The notes: a model not told the origin generated them from the sequence alone. A stretch of DNA of 64,000 nucleotides from Faeciplasma sp045660445 (GCA_045660445.1 JAZRDR010000015.1:7136-71135), one strand, 5' to 3'; shown: positions 34,876-44,125, numbered from the stretch's first letter. Numbers and translations are program-made.

Positions 34876-36534
34876 GTGACGAGTATGAATATTAAAAAGA
34901 CTCTTTGTATGCTGGTTGCCCTCGTTATGGCGGTTTGCACTTTCGCAACCGTTGCTTATGCCGAGGACCCGTATACAGCCTATAACTACAATGCGTGGAG
35001 CGTTGCACTTCCTTCTCAGAACGGTTACATCGTTAAAGATAGCATAACCGGTGCTGACATGGGACTTGACCAGCTCTCCGACCCTAACAGCCCGTTGTTT
35101 ATCAGCGAGGATGAGCCTAACACCCTTTCGGATGCTAAGGACTTCTTCCTTTCTCCCAACAATGAATTCTTCATCGTTGACACGGGCAACAACAGAATCA
35201 TCCACACAGACATTAACTTTAACCTTATCGGCTGCTATAAGAACTTCACAGGCTCTAAAGTAGTGGAAGAGGTTAAGGATGCTGACGGCAACGTTATTGA
35301 CACTATCCCCGCAACCGGCCTTAAGAGCCCTTACGGTATCTTCGTTGATGAAGACAACATCATGTACATTGCCGACAGAGATAATCAGCGTATTATCAAG
35401 TGCGGTTTCGACTGCGAGATCATTACCGAATATGTTCGCCCCGTAACCGAGCTTTATGACACTGTATCCTTCTATTGCACCAAGGTTTTGGTTGACGCTG
35501 CAAAGAACGTATACGTTATCTGCCCTGCAGTTAACAAGGGTGCTATCATGTTCGCACCCAGCGGATCCTTCATCGGATACTATGGTGCAAACCGTGTAGA
35601 AGTTACTGCTGAAGTTATCAGAAACAAGATTTGGAGAAAGTTCGCTTCTGATGAGCAGATCGCAGGTATGATCAAGGCAACACCTGTTGAATATGCAAAC
35701 TTCGACGTTGACAAGGAAGGCTTCATCTACACAGTAACCGAAGTTGCTGACGTTGCAACTGACGCTGTTAAGAAGCTTAATCCTGCAGGCTTCAACATTT
35801 TGGAGACAACTACAAACGCAGCCGAGCTTAAGTTTGGTGACCAGCAGTCGATCACATATTCGGGCACAACATATGCAACCCGTTTGACCGACGTTGCAGT
35901 TGCTGAAAACGGCAATATCAACATCTTGGACTATACAACCGGCCGTGTATTCCAGTATGACAAGGAATGTAATCTCTTGTTCGTATTCGGATGCGACCAG
36001 GAAGCACAGAACGGCGGCTTTGACAACCCCAACGCTGTTGAATGCTATGAAGAATATATCTATGTTCTCGACGGCAGAAACAACGATATTACTGTCTATG
36101 CTGAAACCGATTTCGGTGCAACCGTTCACGAAGCTGTTGAAATGTTCAACGAAGGCTTGTATGAAGACTCTTTGGATCTTTGGCGCGATGTTTTGAAGCG
36201 CGACGGTAACTATAACATGGCATACCTTGCTATCGGCCGTGCACTTTTGAACCAGGATAAATATGACGAAGCACTTGAATACTTCAAGCTCGCTTTCAGC
36301 GATGAAGACTATGACAGAGCTTTCGAATCCAAGCGTCAGGAACTCTTAAGACAGAACTTCACACTTATCGTTATCATCCTCATCGTTGTTATCGTTGTGG
36401 TGTTTGTTATCAAGCAGCTTCAGAAGCGCAAGATAATCCCCGACAAGCTCATCAAGAGAGGATTAATGTGGGTTGTTGACAAGATTATTGATTTAGTTAA
36501 AAACATTATCGCTAAGAAGGGAGGAAGCAAATAA
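34876..36534 (+). CDS. NHL-repeat/TPR membrane protein
   Basis: 552 residues. A signal peptide (about 1-30, ending VAYAED) is followed by NHL-type beta-propeller repeats (about 85-410; for example IVDTGNNRIIHTD, SPYGIFVDEDNIMYIADR and DRDNQRIIKCG). A TPR-like segment follows (about 420-480: ALEYFKLAF, ALLNQDKYDEAL), then one TM (about 494-514) and a short basic cytoplasmic tail. A surface propeller tethered by a single helix could bind glycan or partner proteins. The GTG at 34876 has AAAGGTG seven bases upstream, better than the ATG nine bases on. It overlaps the YIP1 gene by one base. Confidence 0.8.
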   Translation: MTSMNIKKTLCMLVALVMAVCTFATVAYAEDPYTAYNYNAWSVALPSQNGYIVKDSITGADMGLDQLSDPNSPLFISEDEPNTLSDAKDFFLSPNNEFFIVDTGNNRIIHTDINFNLIGCYKNFTGSKVVEEVKDADGNVIDTIPATGLKSPYGIFVDEDNIMYIADRDNQRIIKCGFDCEIITEYVRPVTELYDTVSFYCTKVLVDAAKNVYVICPAVNKGAIMFAPSGSFIGYYGANRVEVTAEVIRNKIWRKFASDEQIAGMIKATPVEYANFDVDKEGFIYTVTEVADVATDAVKKLNPAGFNILETTTNAAELKFGDQQSITYSGTTYATRLTDVAVAENGNINILDYTTGRVFQYDKECNLLFVFGCDQEAQNGGFDNPNAVECYEEYIYVLDGRNNDITVYAETDFGATVHEAVEMFNEGLYEDSLDLWRDVLKRDGNYNMAYLAIGRALLNQDKYDEALEYFKLAFSDEDYDRAFESKRQELLRQNFTLIVIILIVVIVVVFVIKQLQKRKIIPDKLIKRGLMWVVDKIIDLVKNIIAKKGGSK

Positions 36535-37169
36535 TGATTTATGATATGACACCGTTACAGTGGCTGAAACACGTTATTTTCCACCCCTTCGAAGGATATG
36601 AAGATATGCGCTGGAAGAAGCAGGGTTCGATGAAGATATCAATGGTAATCGTTTTCTTCCTCTTCTTGGCACAGATGTTTTCAGCAAGATACGGCGGCTT
36701 TGCTTTCAACATGAGAGCATACTCCGATATCTTCAACGTAGTTCCGATTTTGGTACAGTCGGTTGCATACTATGCTACATGGGTAGTTGCTAACTGGTCT
36801 TTGTGCACACTTTTGGACGGCGAAGGAAATATGCGCAGAATCGCTATCTACACAGCATATGCACTTGTTCCCTTCATCATTTGCAGCTTCCTTTCTACCG
36901 GAATTTCCTATTTCCTCACACTTGACGAATCGATTTGGACAACATCCATCAGCACCATCGGTTTTGCTTGGTCTGGCGTACTTTTGGTATTCGGTATGAA
37001 AGCTTGCCACCAGTATTCATTCACAAAAACAATTGCGTCCATGTTCCTTACAGTAGTAGGCATGCTTTTGATCCTTTGCTTGCTCGTTTTGGTCATGTCG
37101 CTCTTCCAGCAGGTATGGCTCTTCATTCTTACTATCTACACAGAAATCATGTATAGAGTAAGAAGCTAA
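36534..37169 (+). CDS. YIP1-family membrane protein
   Basis: 211 residues with a short cytoplasmic N-terminus (PLQWLKHVIFHPFEGYEDMRWKK) and about five TMs, the organisation of Yip1 (PF04893) proteins in Firmicutes. The ATG overlaps the stop of the NHL gene (TAATG), so the two are coupled. In my experience of Firmicutes loci, YIP1 genes recur next to DUF5696 and CUT1 permease genes (recalled, not checked), but no biochemical role is known. It may be an assembly factor for the importer (inference). Confidence 0.82.
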   Translation: MIYDMTPLQWLKHVIFHPFEGYEDMRWKKQGSMKISMVIVFFLFLAQMFSARYGGFAFNMRAYSDIFNVVPILVQSVAYYATWVVANWSLCTLLDGEGNMRRIAIYTAYALVPFIICSFLSTGISYFLTLDESIWTTSISTIGFAWSGVLLVFGMKACHQYSFTKTIASMFLTVVGMLLILCLLVLVMSLFQQVWLFILTIYTEIMYRVRS

Positions 37170-37191
37170 GCGAGCAGAAAGTGAGTATAAG

Positions 37192-39717
37192 ATGATGAAT
37201 AGATTTCTCAGATTGATCGCTTGCCTGCTTGTCATGGCAATACTTACATCAATCATTACAGTTGCACTCATCGCTGACGAAACCGAAGGCGAAACAACAG
37301 AAAACACAGAACAGGTAGAAACAACTGAACCCCCTGCAGAGGGTGAAGAAGCTCCCGCAGAGGGCGATGAAGCTCCCGCAGAGGGCGAAGAAGCTCCTGC
37401 AGAAGGCGAAGAAGCTCCCGCAGAAGGTGAAGAAGCTCCCGCAGAGGGTGAAGAAGCTCCTGCAGAGGGTGAAGAAGCTCCCGCTGAAGGCGAGGAGACC
37501 GAAGAAGAGGAAGAAGAGGAAGAAGTTATCCTCGTTCTCACCGACGAAGAGGCTTTGGCAAGATCCACCCTCGTTGCAGAAAACGACAACTTGGCTCTTT
37601 ACCTCGATCAGGAATTCGAGAGAATCGGTTTGTTGGTTAAGGAAAGCGGATACGTTCACTGGTCTAACTGTGTAAACGCTTTGTCCGACGAAGTTACCGA
37701 CAAGGCTACACTCAGAGAAAACCGCTTGTCCAACGTTGCTGTTAAATACGGTAACGCAACCGACCTTATCACATCGAGCTTCCTTTATTCTTACAGACAG
37801 TCGACCTCTAAGGAAGACACAGAATATGAGATCCTTGACAACGGCGTAAAGATCACCTATAACTTCAGCTCTGCTAAGGCAAAGGTTCCTGTAAACTTCA
37901 TTTTGGAAGAAGACAATCTTTACGTTTACATTGATACAAAGGATATCAAGGAAACCACCGGCTATAACACCTCTGCCGACGAGGAAGATTCCTCTACCGA
38001 CGTTATCGTTCTTACAGACATTGCACTTGCTCCCTTCATGAGCTCTGCAACTACTGAAGATACAGGTTACATGTTCGTTCCCGATGGATCGGGTGCTATC
38101 ATCAACCTTAACAACGGCAAGGGTAACTATACTGCTTATAAGCAGGACATTTTCGGCCGTGACATCACTCAGGTTAAGGAAGTTGCTCCCGATGAAATGG
38201 AGCAGGCTTACCTCCCTGTAATGGCAATGGCTAAGGGTTCGAACGGCTTGGTTATGATCGCTTCTGACGGTGAAACTTTTGCTCAGGCAAATGCTTCCGT
38301 AAGCTTATCCAAGAACGACCCCTCCTCTTACAATAACTGCTACTTCAGCTTCACCATTCGCTCGACCGATAACTATTACATGACCGGTGACTCTGCCACC
38401 ATCATCGTATTCGAAAAGGGCGACGGAACCATTCAGGTTCCCAGAATCGGCGTTAGATACTATCCCATCACTTCAAGTGAAGAGACAGTTACATACGGCG
38501 AGATCGCTGACGTTTACAGAAACTATCTTGTTGAAGAAGGACTTACAGTTAAGACAGAAGCTAACTCTGCTCCTTTGTATGTTGACTTCTTCGGCGGAAC
38601 ATTGAAGCCCGTTTCCATCTTGGGCATTCCGATCGACGTTAAGACCGCTTACACCACCTTCGAACAGGCTATTGAACTTGTTTCCGAGCTTAAGGGTTTA
38701 GGCGTTGATGACATGGTCGTATCCTATAATGACTGGTCGAATGACTCGATGTCCTCGAAGCTTGACACTGGCGACAGCGTTGCAAGCTGCTTGGGCGGCA
38801 AGGGCGACTTTAAGGATCTTATGGAATTCTTGGCAAAGGAAAACTTCGATTTCTATGCCAACATCACCGGCAACTCCTTCAAGTCTAACGGCAACGGATT
38901 TATGACACTCTTTGACACTGCTTATAGAGTTTCCAAGTCCTATGCTCGTCCTTACACTTATAACATCGCATATGGCACTCCTGATGAGGGCATTGCAGCA
39001 GCACTTTTGGCTCCTAAGTCGATTAACAAGCTTTCCACAAAGGTAGCTAAGAACTTGGGCAAGCTCGATGTTCCCGGCGCAGGTCTTGGAATTGCTTCCG
39101 ACACTCTTTGGTCTGACTTCTCCACAAAGAACCGCACCAACAGATGCACCACTGCTGAATATATCATCGAGTACTATAAGGAAGTAAGAGAAGCAACCGG
39201 CAAGATCATTGCTGATTCTCCCAACGCATATCTCCTTCCTTATGTTGACACTATCAACAACTTGACATTGCAGTCCAGCCAGTTCAAGATCGTTGACGCA
39301 GACATTCCGTTCTATCAGATGGTTGTCCACGGATATATTGAGTATGCAACTGAAGCTATCAACGCTTCCGCAGACTCTAACGAGCTCTTCTTGAAGGCTA
39401 TCGCTGCAGGCTCTAACATTCACTACGAGTTCATTTACGAACCCTCGACCAAGCTTGTAAATACCGATTACGTAAGTCTCTTCTATGCTCCTTATGAAGG
39501 ATGGCTTGAAGAAGCTGCTGCTCAGTATAAGCTTGCAAACGAGATTCTCTCAACAGTTTCTGATGCAACCATCTCTGAATATAAGCAGGATGGCTCGGTA
39601 ATCACCACAACATATTCTAACGGTGTTGTAACCACTGTTGATCTTGAGTCTGGCGACATCACCGCAAACGGCAAGACCTATAATCTTGCTGACTACATGG
39701 ATAAGGAGGTTGGATAA
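37192..39717 (+). CDS. DUF5696 secreted protein, putative glycoside hydrolase
   Basis: 841 residues. A signal peptide (about 1-26) leads into an acidic Ala/Pro/Glu repeat linker (about 48-115), an N-terminal beta-sandwich region (about 120-460) with LDQEFERIGLLVKESGYVHWS and MFVPDGSGAIINLNNGKG, then a predicted TIM-barrel (about 465-790). Successive strand-like motifs are DMVVSYNDWSND, FDFYANITGN, GLGIASDTLWSDFS, KIIADSPNAYLLPYVD, IPFYQMVVHGYI and NIHYEFIYEP. Their acidic strand ends look like a glycoside hydrolase, distantly like GH101/GH129 enzymes; this is inference from pattern only. It sits between the NHL/YIP1 genes and the second permease pair. The ATG is the first of two adjacent Met codons. 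Confidence 0.8.
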   Translation: MMNRFLRLIACLLVMAILTSIITVALIADETEGETTENTEQVETTEPPAEGEEAPAEGDEAPAEGEEAPAEGEEAPAEGEEAPAEGEEAPAEGEEAPAEGEETEEEEEEEEVILVLTDEEALARSTLVAENDNLALYLDQEFERIGLLVKESGYVHWSNCVNALSDEVTDKATLRENRLSNVAVKYGNATDLITSSFLYSYRQSTSKEDTEYEILDNGVKITYNFSSAKAKVPVNFILEEDNLYVYIDTKDIKETTGYNTSADEEDSSTDVIVLTDIALAPFMSSATTEDTGYMFVPDGSGAIINLNNGKGNYTAYKQDIFGRDITQVKEVAPDEMEQAYLPVMAMAKGSNGLVMIASDGETFAQANASVSLSKNDPSSYNNCYFSFTIRSTDNYYMTGDSATIIVFEKGDGTIQVPRIGVRYYPITSSEETVTYGEIADVYRNYLVEEGLTVKTEANSAPLYVDFFGGTLKPVSILGIPIDVKTAYTTFEQAIELVSELKGLGVDDMVVSYNDWSNDSMSSKLDTGDSVASCLGGKGDFKDLMEFLAKENFDFYANITGNSFKSNGNGFMTLFDTAYRVSKSYARPYTYNIAYGTPDEGIAAALLAPKSINKLSTKVAKNLGKLDVPGAGLGIASDTLWSDFSTKNRTNRCTTAEYIIEYYKEVREATGKIIADSPNAYLLPYVDTINNLTLQSSQFKIVDADIPFYQMVVHGYIEYATEAINASADSNELFLKAIAAGSNIHYEFIYEPSTKLVNTDYVSLFYAPYEGWLEEAAAQYKLANEILSTVSDATISEYKQDGSVITTTYSNGVVTTVDLESGDITANGKTYNLADYMDKEVG
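37333..37500 (+). repeat. In-frame 21-bp tandem repeat (Ala/Pro/Glu linker)
   Basis: Eight imperfect 21-bp units encode EEAPAEG-like heptads within the DUF5696 gene. Third positions vary between units (GCTCCC/GCTCCT, GAGGGC/GAAGGT), so the peptide is kept under selection while the DNA drifts. It acts as an extended spacer between membrane or wall and the catalytic part, and is a likely site of copy-number change. Confidence 0.9.
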
Positions 39718-39719
39718 TC

Positions 39720-40694
39720 ATGGCTGACACTGCAGTTAAAGCTGTTAAGGCACCTAAGGAGAAGGCTCCTAAGGAACCTAAGGCTCCCCGTCAGAAGGGC
39801 TTAAGAATCCCTTATGAGAGACGTAAAGCTCTTTACGGCTATGGCTTCCTCTCTATCTGGATTTTGGGTTCATTATACTTCTTCATCAGTCCCTTGATCG
39901 TTTCCCTTTGGTATTCGTTTAACGAAACTCAGGTAACCTTGGGCGAAATGAAGACCCAGTTCATCGGTATTCAGAACTATATCGACGCATTCAGAAAAGA
40001 CACCGAGTATACCGAAGCACTTCTTACAGTGCTTAAGGACACTCTTTGGAAGACCCCGCTCATCATTATCTTTGCGATCTTCATCGCTGTTATCCTTAAC
40101 CAGAAGTTTAAGGGCAGAACATTCGCAAGAGCTGTATTTTTCCTCCCTGTAATCATCGCAACCGGTCCTGTAATCTCGATCATCAACGGCGACATGGACA
40201 CCTCGGGTTATTCCGGCGGTGCTGACCAGTTCTCCACTATGTTCGAGACTGACATGGCAGGCGCACTCTTGAACTTCTTGGGTGTATATAACATCAGTGA
40301 TCAGGTAACGGAAATCATATCGCTTATGACGAGTGATATCTTCAACCTTGTATGGAGTACCGGTATCCAGATCATCATCTTCCTTGCTGCTTTGCAGGGC
40401 ATTCCCGTTTCCGCAAGAGAGGCTGCATCCATCGAAGGTGCAACAGCTTGGGAATTCTTCTGGAAGATCACTCTTCCTTACATCACACCCATGATCGTTG
40501 TTAACTTGGTTTATACCATTGTCGACTCCTTCATTGCCCCTGACAACGCAGTTATGACTATCGTTTTGTCTCAGGCATCAAGCTGGAATCACGGCTACTC
40601 TGCCGCTATGGCTTGGGCATACTTCTTGATCGTTATTATAGCGCTCGGTATTGTAGTGCCCATTATAAACAAGTTCGTTTATTACGAAGTGTAA
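39720..40694 (+). CDS. Sugar ABC permease, MalF type (pair 2)
   Basis: 324 residues, six TMs from about 45 on. The EAA loop reads EAASIEGATAWEFFWKITLPYITP (about 235-258). The N-terminus is a long lysine/proline-rich tail (KAPKEKAPKEPKAPRQK) before TM1. It begins 3 bp after the DUF5696 stop, so it is coupled to that gene. This is a second, distinct CUT1 permease in the locus; there is no second binding protein, so both pairs may share the giant one or serve different ligands (inference). Confidence 0.92.
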   Translation: MADTAVKAVKAPKEKAPKEPKAPRQKGLRIPYERRKALYGYGFLSIWILGSLYFFISPLIVSLWYSFNETQVTLGEMKTQFIGIQNYIDAFRKDTEYTEALLTVLKDTLWKTPLIIIFAIFIAVILNQKFKGRTFARAVFFLPVIIATGPVISIINGDMDTSGYSGGADQFSTMFETDMAGALLNFLGVYNISDQVTEIISLMTSDIFNLVWSTGIQIIIFLAALQGIPVSAREAASIEGATAWEFFWKITLPYITPMIVVNLVYTIVDSFIAPDNAVMTIVLSQASSWNHGYSAAMAWAYFLIVIIALGIVVPIINKFVYYEV

Positions 40695-40707
40695 AGGAGG
40701 GATATGA

Positions 40708-41892
40708 ATGGCTAAAGAAAAAGCTCCAAAGGCTCCCAAGGTTAAGGCTCCTAAGGTAAAGAAAGTTAAGGAAATGAGCCAGGCCAAGGCTGAACAGATC
40801 TTTGAAAAAGAACGTCAGGAACGCCTTAAAAAGAAGAGAGCCGAGTGGAAGGCTGCCAAGAAGGCAGGAACCTTGGACGAACGTCAGCTCGCTCCCGAAT
40901 ACATGCGTTATTTGCGCAGAAAAGCAATTATCGAAAAGGTATGGCCTATATTCAGATTCCTCATCTTGTTCGGACTTTGCTTCGTAATCCTTTACCCCCT
41001 TATCTACATGGTATCCACTGCATTCCGTCCCTCTGTTCAGATGACTGACCCCTCTGTTATCTGGCTTCCCAAGTCGTTGACTCTTTCGAACGTTATCGAT
41101 ACATGGGAAACGATGGACTTCGGACCTACACTTTTGAACACTGTTTTGCTTAACCTTGGATGCTCTATCTTGTCTGTTTGCGTTTGTGCTATCACAGGCT
41201 ATGGCTTCGCAAGATTCGACTTCAAGGGAAGAGCTCTTCTGTTCGGTATTGTTGTAATGCAGATCATCGTTCCTCCTCAGATCACCGTTATCCCTCTCTA
41301 TCTTCAGTGGGCATTCTTCGATCCTTTGGGAATCGTTGACGTATTGAAGGCGGGCGGAGCCGCAACATTCTTGGGCTTCAAGATCATCGGTAACCAGGCA
41401 CAGACCGACTTCTATGTTTCGCTTATCGATAACCCCGTTGTAATGTACGCTCCTGCGATCTTTGTAAACGGTATCAAGTCGGGCCTCTTCGTATTCATCT
41501 TCAGACAGTTCTTCAAGGGTCTTCCCAAGGAACTCGAAGACGCTGCATACCTTGACGGATGCGGACCTATCAAGACCTTCCTTAAGGTTATGGTACCTAA
41601 CGCTTCCTCGTCCTTCTTGACGGTATTCCTCTTCTCGATCGTTTGGTATTGGAACGACTACTATGTAAGTTCTACATTCTTCATTTCTAACCATACAGTT
41701 GCTTTGGCTTTGCAGAAGCTCTCGGCAACACTCGACCAGACGCTGTTCAACGGCGCTCAGGTTGGTACGAGAAAGAAGATCGTATGGCTCGAATCGGGCT
41801 GCTTACTTACAATCACACCTATTCTCGTCATGTACGTATTCTTGCAGAAGCACTTCACCGAAGGCTTGGCAAGATCCGGTTTGGTAGGATAA
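40708..41892 (+). CDS. Sugar ABC permease, MalG type (pair 2), long basic N-terminus
   Basis: 394 residues, about 100 longer than ordinary MalG proteins. The excess is a cytoplasmic N-terminal tail (about 1-85) with KAPKAPKVKAPKVKKVKEM and coiled-coil-like KEERQERLKKKRAEWKAAKKAG. Six TMs follow; the EAA loop is EDAAYLDGCGPIKTFLKVMVPN (about 290). It is the last gene before a strong terminator. The tail may bind RNA, membrane lipid or a cytoplasmic partner, which is a guess. Confidence 0.9.
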   Translation: MAKEKAPKAPKVKAPKVKKVKEMSQAKAEQIFEKERQERLKKKRAEWKAAKKAGTLDERQLAPEYMRYLRRKAIIEKVWPIFRFLILFGLCFVILYPLIYMVSTAFRPSVQMTDPSVIWLPKSLTLSNVIDTWETMDFGPTLLNTVLLNLGCSILSVCVCAITGYGFARFDFKGRALLFGIVVMQIIVPPQITVIPLYLQWAFFDPLGIVDVLKAGGAATFLGFKIIGNQAQTDFYVSLIDNPVVMYAPAIFVNGIKSGLFVFIFRQFFKGLPKELEDAAYLDGCGPIKTFLKVMVPNASSSFLTVFLFSIVWYWNDYYVSSTFFISNHTVALALQKLSATLDQTLFNGAQVGTRKKIVWLESGCLLTITPILVMYVFLQKHFTEGLARSGLVG

Positions 41893-41905
41893 TATTCATA
41901 ATAAG

Positions 41906-41940
41906 AAACTGCTGTCCTTTGGGGCAGCAGTTTTCTTTTT
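41906..41940 (+). terminator. Intrinsic terminator closing the 28-41.9 kb gene run
   Basis: An AAACTGCTG/CAGCAGTTT stem with a short G/T-rich loop, then TCTTTTT. It is the first clear terminator after the promoter at 28031. Confidence 0.9.
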
Positions 41941-42006
41941 GCATAAAAAGGTAGCCAAACGAGCGATTTTATGTTATACTGTTAAAAACATCAAACAAGG
42001 TGACAT

Positions 42007-42516
42007 ATGAAATACAAGAATTTAATGCAAAGCGCGATCATGGCAGCACTTTTGTGCGTTGTCTCGCCATGGGTGATACCCATTGGTGCTGTGCCGATGA
42101 CGCTTGCAAGTTTTATGATATATGCGATCTGCGCCATCTGTGATGTAAAGAGGTCGATAACGGCAGTTTCAATATACGTCCTTCTTGGTGCTATCGGCTT
42201 GCCGATATTCGCAGGATTTTCAGGAGGGGTGCAGGTCATCCTTGGCCCAACGGGCGGATATATTATGGGATATCTTGTTGCGGCAGTGATGATTCCCATA
42301 CTAAAAGACAAAATCAGACTGTTTATTACATTTTGTATATCAACCTTGGCAATATATCTTTGCGGAATAGCATGGTATATGACAATTGCAGAGGTGAATT
42401 TTGCGCAGGCAATGGCGGTGTGCGTTCTGCCGTTTATTGTTGCAGACGTTATAAAGATGATTTTGGCGTGCATCTGCGTGCAAAAGATCAAGACAGCATT
42501 GAAAGGAAAGCTTTAA
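42007..42516 (+). CDS. bioY: Biotin transporter BioY
   Basis: 169 residues with about six TMs. The family signatures VPMTLASFMIYAICA near 31-45, the LGAIGLPIFAGFSGG loop and GPTGGYIMGYLV (about 86-97) are clear. BioY is the biotin-binding S-component of ECF transporters and needs the shared EcfA/EcfA'/EcfT module, which is not in the window. AAGGTGAC precedes the ATG. A weak promoter (TAGCCA-17-TATACT at 41952-41980) lies upstream. I see no clear BirA operator. It is three bases ahead of the GH26 gene and likely co-transcribed with it. Confidence 0.93.
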   Translation: MKYKNLMQSAIMAALLCVVSPWVIPIGAVPMTLASFMIYAICAICDVKRSITAVSIYVLLGAIGLPIFAGFSGGVQVILGPTGGYIMGYLVAAVMIPILKDKIRLFITFCISTLAIYLCGIAWYMTIAEVNFAQAMAVCVLPFIVADVIKMILACICVQKIKTALKGKL

Positions 42517-42519
42517 GGA

Positions 42520-44121
42520 ATGTTAAAACGAACACTTTGCATATTGATATCGGTGCTTTTGCTTTGCTCGTGTGGGGCGCAATCGGCGCCCGTTGGCGGA
42601 ACTCTTTCAAGCGAGGATGTGAAAGACGAGACTCCTCTTGTTTCCGGCGATGTGACCGAGCAACCACCCGAAACAAGGCCTGAAATCACCGAGCCGACTT
42701 TTGTCATCCCTGAGTTCAGCGAATCGAAAATTGAAGCTATTGAAACCGATATGCAATATTGTCTTGAAATGTATCAGGCAGAGGATGGCGAGCTTTCGGG
42801 ATTTTCGGCAATCGCCGACTTTAGAGAAGGATATATCGGAAACGGTTATGTTTCGGGCGTGTCGCTTGAGGGGAGCAATCTGAGAATTACGGTTGACGCC
42901 GTGTCGAATCAGCACTATAACATAACTCTTTGTGCAGCAACGAACCAACCAATGACTGGGAATCTTTATATCGACAACATTGCGGTGGGCAGATTCTCCC
43001 TCGCGGGAAGTGTGGGCTTCGAGGCTGTTAAGTTTGAAAACATATATCTTGCAAAGGGCGAGCATATAATAAGCTTTGGCAAGCTGTCTGCCGAGGCTGA
43101 CATCGACTATATAATTCTTGAGGATTCGCGCAGCGTCGCAGATTTCACATATGAAACAGTGGGTGCACTCTCGAACAGCAAGGCAAGCGAGGAAGCACGC
43201 AAGCTTTATAGCTATCTTTGTGCGAGCTTTGGCAACGTCACGTTAACAGCTCAGCAATGCGCGCAGGGCACAAATGATGAAATATACGAGATTTTAAGAT
43301 ACACCGGCAAATATCCTGCCATCAGATTCGGAGAAATGATGAATTACGGTGTCGGAATCGACAGCGGCGACATTGAATATGCCATTAATTATGCCGAGAA
43401 CGGTGGAATCGTGGGATACGTTTGGCATTGGGTGAAGGGCGGCTCGATATATGCTGACAAGTCCGACTTTAACCTATCTGATGCTGTGAACGCTCACGAC
43501 ATCGCACGCCTTAACGAATCCAAGCTTAACGAGCTTTATGAGGGCGGGGGAGTTAGTGACGAAAGCCTCTCTCTTTTAGAGGATATTGATAAGATAGCCG
43601 AGCAGTTTTTGCGCCTTAAAGAGCTTGATATTCCCGTTTTGTTTAGACCTCTGCCAGAAGCAAGCGGCGGATGGTATTGGTGGGGCGAGGATAAGGATGC
43701 TTATCTTTGGCTTTATAAGCTTATTTACCACCGCTTGACTGACTATTGGCACCTTGATAACATCATTTGGGTGTGGAACGGTCAGAGTAAGGACTGGTAT
43801 GTTGGCGACGAGTGGTGCGATATTATCGCCCTTGATATATATGATTTCAGCAAAGAAACGTGGACGACGTCATCAAGAGTGAATCTTTTGCACTCGTCAA
43901 GGGAAATATCCTCGGCAAAACCGATAGTTATAAGCGAATGCAACGTGCTTCCCAATCCGATAAACATGGCAAACGACAACGCTTTGTGGGGCTATGCTTG
44001 CGTGTGGTCGGGCGAATATGTCAGCGAGGATGGTGCTTTCGGCGGTGATATGACCGAGACTGAATGGGTCATGTTCTATAACAGCTCGGCAACAATAACC
44101 CGAGAGGAAATTGCATATTAA
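42520..44121 (+). CDS. GH26 beta-mannanase lipoprotein
   Basis: 533 residues. A lipoprotein signal (LLCSC, Cys at about 17) places it on the outer face of the membrane. Residues 70-210 hold a CBM35-like beta-sandwich (YQAEDGELSGF...FREGYIGNGYVSG). The GH26 catalytic barrel follows: acid/base Glu at about 380 in FRPLPEASGGWYWWG, a WVWNGQ strand, and the nucleophile Glu at about 473 in VISECN. GH26 enzymes cut beta-1,4-mannan. The product mannooligosaccharides could feed the nearby importers (inference). It starts three bases after bioY, with AAAGGAAA inside the bioY 3' end. Confidence 0.92.
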   Translation: MLKRTLCILISVLLLCSCGAQSAPVGGTLSSEDVKDETPLVSGDVTEQPPETRPEITEPTFVIPEFSESKIEAIETDMQYCLEMYQAEDGELSGFSAIADFREGYIGNGYVSGVSLEGSNLRITVDAVSNQHYNITLCAATNQPMTGNLYIDNIAVGRFSLAGSVGFEAVKFENIYLAKGEHIISFGKLSAEADIDYIILEDSRSVADFTYETVGALSNSKASEEARKLYSYLCASFGNVTLTAQQCAQGTNDEIYEILRYTGKYPAIRFGEMMNYGVGIDSGDIEYAINYAENGGIVGYVWHWVKGGSIYADKSDFNLSDAVNAHDIARLNESKLNELYEGGGVSDESLSLLEDIDKIAEQFLRLKELDIPVLFRPLPEASGGWYWWGEDKDAYLWLYKLIYHRLTDYWHLDNIIWVWNGQSKDWYVGDEWCDIIALDIYDFSKETWTTSSRVNLLHSSREISSAKPIVISECNVLPNPINMANDNALWGYACVWSGEYVSEDGAFGGDMTETEWVMFYNSSATITREEIAY

Positions 44122-44125
44122 AAGC

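Noticed and set aside
34849..36129. 426-codon minus-strand ORF opposite the NHL gene
   Set aside because: Antisense of a clear NHL/TPR protein with signal peptide and TM; the reverse reading has Cys/Val-rich nonsense with no ribosome site.
37333..37500. Repeat considered as CRISPR array
   Set aside because: Contiguous 21-bp units in frame with no spacers; it encodes a peptide linker.
40663..41694. 343-codon minus-strand ORF opposite the second MalG gene
   Set aside because: Antisense shadow; no start signal and the permease reading is unmistakable.
41941..42006. BirA operator or riboswitch before bioY
   Set aside because: No TTGTTAAC-type dyad or conserved riboswitch core is visible in the short gap.
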